Below, one piece after another: positions 37,101 through 49,460 of a stretch of DNA of 64,000 nt (the first letter of the stretch is position 1; every line of letters starts with the position of its first letter). The translations under genes were made by a program, and so were the position numbers. Location: contig OY292274.1 in the NCBI GenBank assembly GCA_958496175.1, positions 32,031,482-32,095,481 of the forward strand. The letters run 5' to 3'. Origin of the DNA: Sisyra terminalis. Its lineage: Eukaryota; Arthropoda; Insecta; Neuroptera; Sisyridae. The notes under the pieces are model-generated. The model was not told where the DNA came from, made no database searches, and saw nothing but the letters and a program-made list of their open reading frames with translations.

Positions 37101-40100
37101 TAATGTTTTTTATTGAAAATTTCACATGAAATTTTAATTCTAACTTTTTTCGTAAGTATAATGTTCATAAAATATATTATCAAATATTTGTGAAATATAT
37201 GTTGATTTGAAATTTACCCATAAATATTTTTTATTTCTTTTTCTCTTTACTAACAGCTAAATTTGCAATAAAATAGTCATGAGATTATCGTCTTTTGTAA
37301 TATGATATTATTTATGTAAATTATAATTTACGCGGTTGACTATGAAAGTAGTTTAAGTACTCAAACTTTGACTTTTGATGTTAAAAGAAACAGTGAGCAT
37401 ACCAAAACCAATATATCTTCAAAAAATTTTCTTTTTCTCTTGCAAGTCGTGTTTTTAGTTTTACTTATTTCTGTCGGTTTCTTTTAGGCCAGATGTAGTT
37501 AACTCCTGGTCGGTGGGTCGCGTGAACCCCTCATGATCATTTTTCCGGCCCGCGTGATTCACCACACTTTTAGAACATATTTATATATACCCAAGGTGGT
37601 GAAAATCAATATTCAAAAAATTTACAATGTATCTAAATCCAATATGGAGAATTGGAGTAAATTTAATATGTGTCCTTTGAGTGGATCACCTCTGCTTTAG
37701 GAAATAGTATTTTACTCCACTATTTATCGTAGGACTTCAATTATTATTTTTCCTCTTTTAATTTTTCCACTTAAATAGTCAATAAGATTTTAATGTAGTA
37801 CAGTAATACACTTCACTGACAAGATGCGTTCCTCATAAAATGTCTGTAAATTGAAAATCCGTTAAACGAAACCGCTACTACTATGATATACTATTGGAAA
37901 ATGATAGATACGTTTCAGCTAATAAAAATACCCGTAAAAGAACCCAATTTTACTATAGATTCACACTAAATATAGAGCGTAAATAAATTAACACTGCACC
38001 ATACCGCATAACATTAAATACTAATTTGTAAGAACGTTTGATAACTATTTTGAGATTCCCTGTACAACAAAACCAAGCACAAACTAGTTATGTACTAAAA
38101 ATCTTTTTTATTATTTTATTTTTGGGATTCCTCACAAAAAGTGTAAGCAAAACAGAAAAAAATATACATAAATTGTCCGTAATTGCGAATATTTCATTCG
38201 TATACCGACACTTTGATACTTAATTAACCATGTTCATAATATCGAATTTCCATTAAGCGAACGTCCGTAAAGCGGGAGATTACTGTTGTTAATAAGTTAA
38301 TGGTACCAATACTAGGTACCAATAATACTTCTCAATAGGTTACGATATCAATATCATTTTTGTTTGTATTTCGTATATTTGTATTAGCTAAGACAAATTA
38401 TTAACAACATACTAATTGTTGCATCTGACAATTAACCTTCTAGTATTCGTTTTTTTATTTTTATTTATCTTACTCTAATCTTTCTAAAAACGCTGTATTC
38501 TAATCATCTCTGATAAAAATATGTCAAGAGATTGTACCCATGTTTATAACTTTGAGTAGATCAATATGGTAATGATGTTCATTTGGTATTCCATAAAACA
38601 ATGCTAGCTTGTGGAAATGCGTGTGCGAAATATATATTCACTGTTGTTATTTTTAACACAATTTTTTATTCAAATTGTTAAAAAATTATGTAACAAAATG
38701 AATTCTTGTCAAATTAACATTATTGTTAAGTTTTGGAGAAACGTGATTATTGTATTAAAAAAGTATTTAGATTTGCTGCAACAATTTTGAGAAAAAAAAT
38801 CTCTCTTTTAAAAAAAAGTTTCATCCTCGAATTCTTCTGAACTAAGGGGCGGGGATTTTATTTTCGTAAACATTGTGCGTTTAGGTAAGTATAGTTACAA
38901 TTTTTTAAAAGTACAAAAAGTTAATTTAAGTGTTTTTTTTTTTTTTTGTTGATAATTTTATATTCTACTGATTTAGTTTTTATTGTTATTTGGTAAAAAA
39001 AAGCTGAGTTACGACTTCAGGATAACAACTAACAAGGAAGTCAGTGTGGAATTATCATTAATTAATTATCCGGGGATCAATTGATAGGAATAGGTTGTCA
39101 AAAGGTTATCATGGAATCGTCATTAACAATGTTTTGCGTAATAGAAAATTATATTATTGATAATGCATATTGTCGATTTATTAGGTAACGTTTATTATAA
39201 ATACGCTGTTAACATCTCAACAAAAATGTACAATAGTTGTGCAGTACCAAATTAAAATAATTTCTATAATTTGCATAGTTGAGTTCAATTCAAATAAATT
39301 TACAATAAGAATTTTGACAAGCATATAAACAACTATATTTTAATAAATTTTCTAACACACTTATTAAGCATTTTAATGGCTGTATACTTTTTTTGAACAG
39401 TTAGTTAATAGTTGGTACATATATCGTCACCAAGTAGACCGCTCCAAAATCTGAAGGTATTGAGTTCAAACCTTGTAACGAGCAAATTTTTAGTATTTCT
39501 CAGTAAGTGGATTTTTATAAGCCATAAAGTCGTTAAATACCTTAGTAGTTATAAAGCGACGGTAAATAACTACTGAAAAATATACATATCTATTATACAA
39601 CTACAATATAAGTGATAATAATTGATTTTCTTTTTTTTTTTTTGTATCAGTTGAATTTTAATTTATCGTAATACGATTTAAAGAGGTTTTAAAGGGTAAG
39701 TATTATAATAAAAGGTATAATAATAAAATTTGATAAATATTGCAAACTCATTTTTATTTATATTTGCAAATAGTCGTAAATTATCACATTTTTGCATTAT
39801 CTTTTCAATCAAATTCAATGCAAATATTTATTTTCTTTTAACCATAAACCACTAGTAGTTTATTTATACAATTTCTATACCAATTCATCCTATTACATAC
39901 AAATTCAAATTTGCTATTATTTGGATATTGCTTTATAATCCTTGAAAAAGATATTCATGATGTTTTTGTCCTATCAATCATGGAGTATGAATTTTAAATA
40001 ATGCCACTTTTTAAAAAAATAATATAAAAATCGTAATGTTGTGAAAATCGCTCCTATTTGCAAGATTTTTTAGTTGTGCGTTTTAATAAATTTTTCTAAA

Positions 40101-43100
40101 TAATAATCTGCAAAATGTTCATAATTAATTTGATAGAATTTTATTAAGTAATAAAATTATTTGCAGAACTATTTATATTTATATTTTTCTACTCTTTAAC
40201 AAATGTTTTGAAAATAATAAGTTTCTAATGAAGGCTACAAATTTTATACCCGATTCGATAATGGAAAAAATATTTGTTTACATTTTTATAATTTCTTAAT
40301 ATTTCTAACGTGGTTTATTTGACCTGATTAAAAGTAGTAAGTAACCAATCCTGTCACGGTCTGCAAATTGATAAGAAATGTGAAAACCATACATTGTTAC
40401 CCTTCTAAAGGAGTTTAAAAGTATGTCAGTAAAATCAGAGCTAAAAAATTTGGTAAAAGGTTGAGTTTATATGGGCTGCTCCAAATATAACAAATTAGTA
40501 AATAAAGCTTATGCTAATATTTTATTACGATCAATAAAAACAAATATTTACTTTTAATGTAATATTATTACACCTCTATTAATAGTGACTCGTATAGGAT
40601 AAATAAAGTATACTGTAAAATGTAAATGTTTTCTGCAACTTAACATAGCATCGTAAAACGCATACTTAACATCCATGGATGTTAGTATTTAATAATTCAA
40701 ACTCACGAGCCAACACTCGCAAACTAATTTAAATATCAATTCATATGTATTGAATTCAAATCAAATACTTGTTTAAATATGCAAAATTTAAGTTACTTTC
40801 TAAAAAGATTTTTTTGAATTTTAGTTTGATGAAAAGATTAATAATATTAATATTTCAATAGCTTGTTAAAAGTATTTTTCTGACGTCGTTGAATATCTAA
40901 GATTATTAGGATCCGTAGGGATATTTTACTATTCATATTGATGTGTCCAACTTTGCTCATAGTTCTAAACACGAGTTCGCTGGTATACACTAATATCTTT
41001 AACTATTTTACCACTGGTGGATCATTTGCAAGGTTCCGAAATCAAATGAATAAAATTAAGTCTTTATAATTTCGTATTCTTCGATGTCAAAGTTATTAAA
41101 ATTAATAATAATAATAAATTTGAGAGAAGAAGTTTCCAATGAACTATTACATAAAGATATGAAGGAAATTTTAAGAAAGTAGGGATAGGATACTATTTAT
41201 TTAGCTTCGGAATGAAAAATCAAATTCATAGCATATTATAGTACCTTTAAGTTATAAGTTGTTTCATATATTTTGAAGAAGTTACAAATATTTTTTTCAT
41301 TTAAACCTATAGTTGATGATTTAGGCACTTATAAAATTGTTAACACTTTGTCTTCATCCTTATAATTTTTCTACTGAACAATAAAATTTTTTGAAAAATT
41401 ATAGTGTTAAAACTTAAACAATACTTCTAACGAAAATTGTTGTCAATATAGTAGTCCGTGTAACTTTTGAGATGTAGAATATTTTCCGACACATTCTATT
41501 TTTAAGTTCAATAACTACAATACATTTTTCTTTTATATGATACTGTATATTTTAAGCCCATAAGTTATGAAAGCATTTTATTTGAAAGCTTTTTACTGTG
41601 CATTATCTAATACGCATTACATCAATAATTTAAAGGAAAGTATTGCTGAAAATGTAACCAATATATTCTTTGTTGTTTCAGATTTTTACTTCAATGCTTA
41701 GAAGACTTAGATCGAAGTTTGAGAAAACTGAATTCAAGACTGTTTGTTATTCGAGGACAACCTGCCGATGCCTTACCCAAATTATTTAAAAAATGGGGGA
41801 CGACAAATTTGACTTTTGAAGAGGATCCAGAACCCTACGGTCGTGTACGCGATGAAAACATTACAGCTCTCTGCAACGAACTTGGGATATCCGTAGTCCA
41901 GAAAGTGTCTCATACTCTCTATCACTTGCATAAGTCAGTACACAATTGCAGTATTTAAATTTCTTTTACAGATTTTCTTCGAAACACTTGTTTGAAAGAG
42001 GAAAAAGATTATTTTATACAAAATTTTTATTTTAGCGATTTAATCGTTGTTCCAGGTAATCAATTTTTTAATTTCACATTCATTTGGTTGCTATCTTCTT
42101 TCTTCACGAAAGCATGTTCTTAATTATTTCTACTTTTTGGTTTAGTTTCAATATATATATTTGATAAAAAAAACGAATGAAAATTAATTTCTTAGGTTTT
42201 ATTTTGTATTCGTGTTAAAGGAAAAAGCTATGACCCTTGATGTATTTAAAATTATTAATTTATTCTGATGTAAGTGATGCCTGTTTATCTCATTTATGTA
42301 CGGAAACAGTTATTTATTTTTTGAAAGAAAGAAGATAATATGCAAAAGTGTAATAATTTAAAGTCATAAGTGATGCTGCTTAGGAATAATAATCTTACGA
42401 ATAAAACGATTTATATTTTTAAAAGAATTTATGATTAGCACGGTAATTCAAGAGTCGTTTTTAAAATTATTAAATTTATTAAATACTAATTGGTCAATGT
42501 TTAAAGTTCTTTGAAATAATTTTTTTATGAAAATACAGTTCATATTTCACTTATACCTAATTTTCTGTATTACTAAAAATAATTTTATTTTGACCTCTTT
42601 TTTCAGGTGTTTCGTTTAAAAATTGTCTTTGTTTAAACCCCTATAATTATGTGTGGCAACTATAAATGATTTCAGAATTATCGAGAAAAATGGTGGTCGA
42701 GCTCCACTTACTTACCATCAATTTCAAGCAGTTATTGCCAGTATGGAGGCTCCGCCACTTGCAGAAGCTGGAATCACGCAGAGTAATATAGGAAACGCTA
42801 TAACTCCAGTACATGAAGATCATGATGAAAAATATGGAGTTCCTACTTTAGAAGAACTAGGTTTGTCTTCTGTTAATTATTTATTCAAAAATCGAAAATA
42901 TACAACAATTGTTATTTTTAGGGTTTGAAACCGATGCTTTGCGACCACCAGTATGGCAAGGAGGAGAGAGTGAAGCGCTCGCACGATTAGAACGTCATCT
43001 GGAACGAAAAGCTTGGGTAGCCTCTTTTGGTCGTCCTAAAATGACTCCTCAATCCCTGTTGCCTTCTACTACCGGATTATCGCCATATTTACGTTTTGGA

Positions 43101-44333
43101 TGCTTATCAACACGATTATTTTATTATCAACTAACAGATTTGTACAAAAAGATTAAAAAGACACCACCACCGTTATCGTTACATGGACAACTTCTTTGGA
43201 GGGAATTTTTTTACTGTGCCGCTACAAAAAATTCAAATTTTGATAAAATGATTGGTAATCCAATTTGTGTTCAAATACCATGGGATAAGAATGCTGAAGC
43301 CTTAGCAAAATGGGCTAATGTAAGTACAATTTTAAAGCGAAAGAAAAGAATCATTTTAATTCTATTTATGAAATTATTTCCAGGGTCAGACAGGATTTCC
43401 TTGGATTGATGCAATAATGACACAACTTCGTGAAGAAGGATGGATTCATCATTTAGCTAGACATGCGGTTGCTTGTTTTTTAACAAGAGGAGATTTATGG
43501 ATTTCTTGGGAAGAAGGAATGAAGGTAAATGGTTTTTATCTTCATAAATATACAATCTAGAACGCGTTTACATTTGCATTGATGAATGTTAATAGGTATA
43601 TTTTGCGTATTGTGGTAAAATTATAGTGTGAACAAAAATTCTATAAATACTATTGAAACCAAACGATAGGTAAAAAAATTGATGTGACATTATCTCGTTG
43701 TTTTTAATAGGTGTTTGAGGAGCTATTACTTGACGCCGATTGGTCTGTGAATGCGGGCATGTGGATGTGGTTATCTTGTTCTTCATTTTTTCAACAATTT
43801 TTTCATTGTTATTGTCCTGTACGGTTCGCAAGAAAAGCTGATCCGAATGGCGATTATATAAGGTAAATGAGTTTATTAAATTGTATTACAACTTAAAAAA
43901 CTAATAAACTTATATTTTTAAAGGAAATATTTACCGGTACTTAAAAATTTTCCAAATGATTATATACATGAGCCATGGGTGGCACCTGATTCTATTCAGC
44001 GAACTGCTAAGTGTATCATAGGAAAAGATTATCCTTTGCCAATGGTAAATCATGCAGTCGCTAGTCGAATAAATATTCAGCGAATGAAACAAGTATATCA
44101 GCAACTGGCCAAATATAGACATATTGACGCAGACAAAACGAGTAAGCTTTCTTATTCTTATATTAATGTACCATTAAATTTTTAAATATTTTAACATTCA
44201 ATTATCAGGATTAAGTCCATCAGTAGTTAAATACGAAAAACCTAAAAAGTTACAAAAAATCCTTCAGGTTTACTTGACTCTTAAGGAAGTTCTTTATTAT
44301 GCAGAAGTAAAAGAAAATGAGAACGATGTATGA
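28188..44333 (+). CDS. cry2: Cryptochrome 2 (vertebrate-like, light-insensitive type)
   Basis: Photolyase/cryptochrome-family transcriptional repressor of the insect circadian clock (represses CLOCK/CYCLE). Exons: 28188-28474, 41682-41933, 42676-42860, 42922-43319, 43384-43524, 43711-43862, 43924-44141, 44209-44333; every junction has GT/AG and keeps phase, giving 585 residues. The photolyase alpha/beta domain starts at [16 protein letters not shown] (47-62). [12 protein letters not shown] spans the first junction. The FAD domain shows [51 protein letters not shown] and [12 protein letters not shown]. The sequence is CRY2-type, not Drosophila CRY1-type or 6-4 photolyase. Start: ATG 28188 follows an in-frame TAG if the 5'UTR intron is spliced; ATG 28254 is a second option. 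Intron 1 is 13.2 kb. The exon 8 tail is short and unrecognised. Confidence 0.93.
29036..29112. mobile_element. Short retro/Helitron-type fragment
   Basis: Contains 'aatttcatcaaaatcggttg' followed by 'agtagttcgagaaat', a phrase that is common near ends of insect Helitrons and some LINEs. Only this fragment is present. Confidence 0.3.
29150..29360. mobile_element. MITE-A copy in cry2 intron 1 (a)
   Basis: Both inner arms are present ('gcattttcgacttttttct' and 'aacaaagtgaaaaatgcaac'), with the right end 'gttctaaaagggacttgtgc'. A poly-A tract (29265-29281) has expanded in the loop. Confidence 0.65.
29380..29480. mobile_element. MITE-A right half in cry2 intron 1 (b)
   Basis: Runs from 'tttaattatggtcagattta' to 'gacgtcccgaaaagagacat'. 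It matches the right arm only. Confidence 0.6.
29564..29786. mobile_element. MITE-A full copy in cry2 intron 1 (c)
   Basis: Best-preserved copy: ends 'actcatgtcccttttagaac' and, inverted, 'ggctcatgttccttttagaa'. The ~100-bp arms are nearly complementary throughout, so the RNA would form one long hairpin. Confidence 0.78.
33953..36357 (-). mobile_element. Helitron H3 in cry2 intron 1
   Basis: On the minus strand it starts TCTATACTAATATATAAAA (36357) and ends GCGGGGATCAGCTAG (33953), then T; length 2405 bp. It is homologous to H2 along most of its length but lacks H2's internal second 5' terminus. It includes one tRNA-like module and no Rep/helicase ORF. The ORF at 35049-35330 lies within it and is not a gene. 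Confidence 0.75.
35805..35900 (-). ncRNA. tRNA-like pol III module in Helitron H3
   Basis: On the minus strand, A-box TAGCGTAATGG (35895-35885) and perfect B-box GGTTCGAACCT (35841-35831) are followed by a long T run (35819-35806). The T-arm is GTGGG/CTTAC, as in the two H2 modules. The sequence is retained between copies although the elements differ elsewhere. Confidence 0.5.
37490..37694. mobile_element. hAT-type MITE in cry2 intron 1
   Basis: The ends CAGATGTAGTTAACTC and, inverted, CAGAGGTGATCCACTC are similar. The 8-bp flanks TTTTAGGC (37482-37489) and CTTTAGGA (37695-37702) agree at six of eight positions, as expected for a decayed hAT target duplication. Confidence 0.6.
37801..38285. 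mobile_element. Possible pogo/Tc-like remnant
   Basis: CAGTAAT at 37801 (after TA) faces an inverted CAGTAATCTCCCGCTTTAC ending at 38285. Phrases like 'aaatccgttaaacgaa' resemble pogo/Tigger subterminal DNA. The terminal match is only seven bases and no TA follows the right end, so this is weak. Confidence 0.3.
39428..39570 (+). mobile_element. tRNA-derived SINE, copy 4
   Basis: Plus-strand copy: 'gaccgctccaaaatctgaag', a B-box-like GAGTTCAAACC (39461-39471), then the body to 'ataaagcgacggtaaataac'. The A-box half is lost. Confidence 0.55.
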
Positions 44334-44753
44334 ACCGTTTCAGTTTTGAATTTTTATTATATCACGAAGAGTTTATGACTTTAGCGAATCTCGTATTAAT
44401 ACGAAAGAACTTTTCAGAAATTGGATAAAACATTTTATTATTCCATTTTTGTAATTTTTCGAACCATCAATAAGATAAACTTTATTTAGAAGAAAAACTT
44501 ATTTTTTTATTACAATTTTAGCGTTCAAGTTACGAAAATCTTCCAAATTTGAAGAAGTTATTAAAATGTCCCATAAGTTTCCTTCTTTTTTGTAAAACGA
44601 AATTAAAACACAGTACCTACTAACTGTTTAAATTATTATTTATTCTGTTACATAAGAATACTTTTGCTTTATTACCTTATTTCATCTCTAAAGAAGTCTC
44701 ATTATGCCTTCTTTCTAAAACTGTTGTATTTTGGACCGAAATAATTGTGTAGG

Positions 44754-44890
44754 GGGCGATTTTCGTTTTGATAACCCGAAACCACATATTGAATTGGTGG
44801 TAAGAGAAAAGCTCTTACAGTTTGATGGGATGTTTACCACATCCTGCGTACTATCCAAATCTAGCTCCATCTGATTATAATAATTCCTTG
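44754..44890 (+). pseudogene. mariner transposase fragment (1)
   Basis: One frame gives DNPKPHIELVVREKLL (the second catalytic Asp block, normally DNARPH). A shifted frame gives LPHPAYYPNLAPSDY (the third Asp block of DD34D mariners). The frame change between them and the lack of the remainder show a dead copy. Confidence 0.75.
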
Positions 44891-45309
44891 TGTGTATAAA
44901 GTTATACTTATTTGTCGTAATTAAAAAGTATTTTTAATTCTTTACCATAGCATATTCCGGTAGAACCTGAAATAGCACATCCGTTATTAATAGTTTATGA
45001 TACGCAAAATAAGAAACAATTTTAAATTCAATTTTTATTTTTAATACAATAGGCTTTAATTTAATCCATTAGGTAAATGTACGTATGGCGACAAAGACAG
45101 AGAACAAAGAATGCAAACACATACATTTGAGTGTAATACCGATATAATAATAATTGTCTTAATTTTGAGCTAAATGATTGTTGTCATTGGTTTCAACTAC
45201 CATTTCGTTTTCATTCAATTGCCAATTTTTGCCATTTGTTAGTTTTGTCAGTGTTGGGCTGTGAATATGTCACAGAAAACTACTAGTTTTCAGATAAAAG
45301 ATGAAATTG

Positions 45310-45385
45310 GTGACTCATGTTCCTTTTAGCGACATCAATATCTGGCAACGTTGCATTATCAACTTTGTTTTTTTGTACTTTTTAA
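45310..45385. mobile_element. MITE-A left half
   Basis: Begins 'gactcatgttccttttagcg' and continues to 'aacttt', matching the left arm of the family. The right arm is absent. Confidence 0.6.
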
Positions 45386-45614
45386 CTTCATCGTCGGTCA
45401 TTCCAGTTGTTTTCCCCAACCGAATAACAAAAAAACCTATTCTAGCGGGCAACTCGATCGACTTGATTGTATTTTATTACTATGAAAACCGCTCCAAAAA
45501 TCGGCCAGCTTTCACCTGCTTGAAGTTTCTCGCTTACCGTTTGCGAGCAGCTTCCTACTATAGCGTCACGGCGTCACATTTTATCAAAAATTAAAGAAGT
45601 ATAACTTCAAAAAA
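45386..45614 (-). mobile_element. DNA transposon end fragment
   Basis: Unusually GC-rich block. Reading minus, it starts with TTGAAGTTATACTTCTT (45610-45594), the same terminus as at 25557, and continues with 'gtgacgccgtgacgctatag'. The 97-codon plus-strand ORF here is incidental. Confidence 0.45.
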
Positions 45615-46026
45615 TCTTTTCATGATAGCCGTTTTAAGCCTCCATAATTTACTTTCATGATTATTTTTTGTCCAAAACACAATCAGAATGGCGGCATGCT
45701 TAGGTTTTCTGAGAGATGAAAGAAAGGAATTGAGCAAAAGGGTTCTTATGTAAGAAAATAAGTAACATCTTAAACAGCAAATATTGTATATTCATATTCG
45801 TAAAAAGAAAGAAACTTATGGAACAACCTAATATTTCTGATAGTCGTATCGATCGTATCATTAATTTTTTGAAACAGAGATCTTCCTTAAGTATAATGCA
45901 AAGTTAACTTTTTGTATATAACCCACGTTGGGCGTTATTTCTTTTTTATATGTGCTATAGATATTTGTAATGTATATTTAATCGAAACTGTTGGATTTTT
46001 TACAATACCATATTTCTATAATTCAG

Positions 46027-46787
46027 ATCTCTTTAATGCCGCAAACCAACAAACATTGATTGTAATGAGCCCATCTCCAAATGCGGTGATAACAAGTATA
46101 AACAACTCATACAATTTAACCCTCAATCACACGAATACACCGAATATTACAGCTTATATCACCACTGATCAGTTTGGTGCCAATGATTTCCAAACAAATA
46201 CTGTGAATACGGTACCAATTCATTCGTTTATTGAACCAATGAAATTGAGCCCCACCAGTATGCCAAATACAACCAACTACACCCAAACACGGCAAAATCA
46301 AGAGGAACATCAGCAAGTTCACGCCCAACACCACCATCAACAACAAATTCATCTTCTTCAACAACAATCACACATCAATCTTTCACATCATCAACATCAT
46401 CGTCATCAACAGCAACATCATCAGTCGCTGGATGAAAATTGTCAAAACTACAAGAGACCTGATCGAATTCAAAGTTACAATGACCAAATGAAACAGAATC
46501 AAATGCACTCAAACTATTTACACCAATCAAATGATTTCAATGTAAATAATGTAAGGTCAAAAATGATTTCATACACGGAGTCATTAAAACGTAACCACGC
46601 ACAAACTTACAGTAATTATTGTGAACCAATGAAACATTCACCTGCTGATAATGCATTTTCACAGTGTGCCTATATTACACAAAATGTCGGCACAGAAGAC
46701 GCATCAATAATGCAAGAATGCATTCGATCGGCGTCTATTGATAACCGATGTATGAATATGAATATCAGAGATGATAGTCAACAGTGA
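46027..46787 (+). CDS. cry2: Probable alternative last exon of cry2 (His/Gln-rich tail)
   Basis: An open frame of 252 codons follows acceptor AATTCAG (46026) and ends TGA at 46787. Its entry phase needs one base from the exon before, which is exactly what cry2 exon 7 (ending 44141, phase 1) leaves. Splicing 7 to this exon skips exon 8 and gives ~797 residues. The tail opens LFNAANQQTLIVMSPSP, then has a His/Gln-rich middle (about codons 90-140, HQQVHAQHHHQQQIHLL) and an Asn/Ser/Tyr-rich end. No folded domain is recognised, which suits the disordered CRY C-termini. AATAAA signals lie at 47268-47273 and near 47392. A separate unknown gene cannot be excluded. Confidence 0.6.
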
Positions 46788-49410
46788 AACTTATTTTTTA
46801 ATTGAAAATTTATTTGTTAAGCATTGCTACTTTGGAAATGTATCTGTAGGTATAGAATGCATATGTAGATGATGTAGATATTTACATTTTATTAATTTAC
46901 ACAGTATTTTTGTGCTTCTGTTTTTCTAAATTATTCACGTTGTGATCTTATAATTGTAAGAATTTACTTTAATTAAAATTTAAGTATTTAAATTCGTAAA
47001 TCGTTAAAATATATTTTTTACTGTAGCTTATTTTTAAAGAAAATATTTTCATTTCTTTAAAATTTACTAACTATTTTTGTAATCTTTCATGAAACAATAA
47101 GATTTTATGTGTCTTTAAAGAAATAATCAAAACTACTGATTTTATAAACTTTTATAACGTAAGTGTCAATACTTTTATTAAATAATTTAAATAGATGCTT
47201 ACCAATAAAAGTGCTAATTCACTGATAGTTCTAGCAGTGAAGTATGGTTTCGTAGAAAGATTAAAATAATAAAACATTTTTTTTGAGTTATGAATGATGT
47301 ACTAGATGTACTATGTTGACCTATTTATAGTATATGCTACCCGCAAAATTTTCAAGCATGGCTAGTTATCTATTCCTTCTCAATACTTCAAAAATAAAGT
47401 ATTAGAAATTAAAAGCTTATAATTAAAAGCACACATTTATTTGGCTTAGCCTAAATTAGATTGGTTTGAGTTCATGTTTTTCAGGCAACATTTAAAATGG
47501 TCCGTCAGTTAATGTGGATAATTGTGTTTTAATAGTGCTATTAACTCACTTTGTTATTTAAGCAATATCTTATTAAGGACGTTGTATACCCAGCTAACCG
47601 TGAGCTATATCATGTGCGCACGACAAACCTGCATTAGTTAATACAGCGTAACATGGCATCTTACAAAATGTATGGCAATTCATAACTTTCAGTTTCTTAT
47701 TTATTCAATTCTCTTCTCAGAAGTATATTTTTCTCGTTAAATGACGTAGAAATATTCATCAATATTAAATATAAAGTGTTTTAAAAATCTACTCGTCATT
47801 AGACCATATGCACGTTTGTTTTTTAATTTTCTTTGGTTGACGAAGGGCATTAAAATGAAGAAAAACTAATTTATAGTTATGAAAAACTTGTACATTGGCA
47901 GAAAAAATGTTTAATTTCAATGAGCATTTATCCATTCGAACTTTCATTTGAAAGTTCGAAAATGATCAGTGTGCTTATGGGTCTTCTGTGACGTCACAGT
48001 CCGCATAAGTACAACGTTTAACACACAAAGAGTGTATTGAACCCGAGAAATAAACAAATCATTGAGCGACTACCATAGAAACAGTAATATTTTACATAAT
48101 TTTTGTCATTTTCACGATATTTCGTTTTGAAAAACATATTTATATCCTAAAAATTATTATCCATTTTTTCCTTAGGAATAGAGGTTGGGTAGATTGTAAA
48201 TGGTTTAAATCATTAACATAATGTTTAAACAATTTAAACATCCTTACTATTTGTGTTTAAGTACATTTTTCATAAGAAAACGCTCAGAAGTTTTGATTTG
48301 GAACGTCATTTTAACGCCGAGTTACTAGGAGCTCGTTTTTGGCATTTTGAATTTAACGATTTTTTTTTGCTTTTTGAAATTAAATTTTATCAAGTAAAGT
48401 TAAAAATTAACTGCCGAAATATGTTTTGATATTAGTTTAGAACATATTTAAATTATTTTAAGTTATTTTTAGATCATGTACATTAGGTCTATTGCGATAC
48501 TGCCATTTTGATTTGTGGCTCCAGTCATTTTAACAGGGAGTGCATTTTAAATTTACTTTAATCTTAATACCATGTGGAGCTAAAAATAAGTGAGTTAATA
48601 TTCATTTTAATGCTTTTTGTGTATAACTTTTTTTTGATTTCTCACCGTTAATTTTTGTTAAGATACAATATCCTTAAATTAAAGATTAAAAAATATATTC
48701 TGCTAATATTGAAATTAAAAAGAGATATTTATATTTTTTTTCCGAATTTCAATGTGTAATACAATGTTATGGTTGGATATAAATAATATTATATTTTTTC
48801 GTTACATAATACTGTTAGCTGATGTATCTTAAAATGTATTTTATTTTTTGTTTGTATTTTTGAATAAAAAGAAAATATTTTCGCTACGCGTTAATTATAA
48901 GGCTCTTTGACTGTCTTTGGCAACTTGTGCTAAGATCAAGTATGCTATTAGCTACTTTCAATATAAAAAAGGTACTTTTTTTGTCAGCTTTATGTGAATA
49001 TTTGTGATAGTTTTGTAGTTAATTGATTATACTATTTATAACACATTTATAAAAAATTGTTTTCTTCATTTTAGTCGTTTTAGATTTAACAGTGAATTGT
49101 GAGCTTTTGTCATAAGCATTTAACTGTTCCAGTTCCATTTATGTATAATAATTTAAACTTAAGATAAAATTATTTAATAATTATTCTTTGTACTATATTT
49201 TTACAAAAAGCTTCAGATTGACAAATCTTGAACAGAAAATTACTAAAAAAATATTTTGCCAGTATGTGTATAATGTATCTGTACCTATATAGTAAAATGA
49301 TTTATAAAATTTAAATGTTTTTATTTTTCAAAAGAACTGTTCCTTGTTTTTAACGGTCGAAAGTTAAATTGATTCTGTAATTTACTATGCTGAAAATGAA
49401 CGCCTACATC
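46788..49410. other. Gene-free DNA after cry2
   Basis: The first ~600 bases are probably 3'UTR of the long cry2 form. A perfect 11-bp palindrome with a 4-base loop lies at 47935-47960 and a CRE palindrome at 47989-47996. No gene is seen. Confidence 0.5.
47989..47996. promoter_or_regulatory. CRE-type palindrome TGACGTCA
   Basis: A full CREB/ATF consensus in an otherwise AT-rich setting, 30 bases after the palindrome TTCGAACTTTC-ATTT-GAAAGTTCGAA core. No adjacent promoter is identified, so it may be chance. Confidence 0.25.
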
Positions 49411-49460
49411 AGTGGTTTCTAAACTTTTATTTTTAGCGTAGTCCATGATATGTCATTTCA
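49411..49460. mobile_element. hAT-type end
   Basis: CAGTGGTTTCTAAACTTTTA followed by 'gcgtagtccatgat' looks like a hAT terminus. Its partner may be the inverted CAGGGGTTTCCAAAGTAG at 53131, but the flanks do not match. Confidence 0.4.

Larger units (their letters stand above)
28475..41681 (+). other. cry2 intron 1 (13.2 kb)
   Basis: Bounded by AG|GTGAGT and TTTCAG|A. It holds three MITE-A copies (29150-29786), Helitron H3, a SINE copy, a hAT-type MITE and a possible pogo-like pair of ends. The stretches 29790-33950 and 39571-41681 are AT-rich with no recognised element or exon. Single ORFs such as 31779-31997 and 34449-34679 have no domain support. Confidence 0.7.
44334..46026 (+). other. 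DNA between the two cry2 terminal exons
   Basis: Would be intronic for the long CRY2 form. It holds a mariner transposase relic, a MITE-A half copy and a transposon end. A second usable acceptor (TGCTATAG) ends at 45960 in the same phase as the one at 46026. Confidence 0.5.

Noticed and set aside
45912..46026. Upstream part of the 291-codon ORF as a real N-terminus
   Set aside because: The hydrophobic start has no ATG context support, and two phase-matched acceptors lie inside it; it is better read as intron ahead of a terminal exon.
46116..46367. Minus-strand ORF in the His/Gln-rich exon
   Set aside because: It is a shadow of the CAN/CAY repeats on the plus strand.
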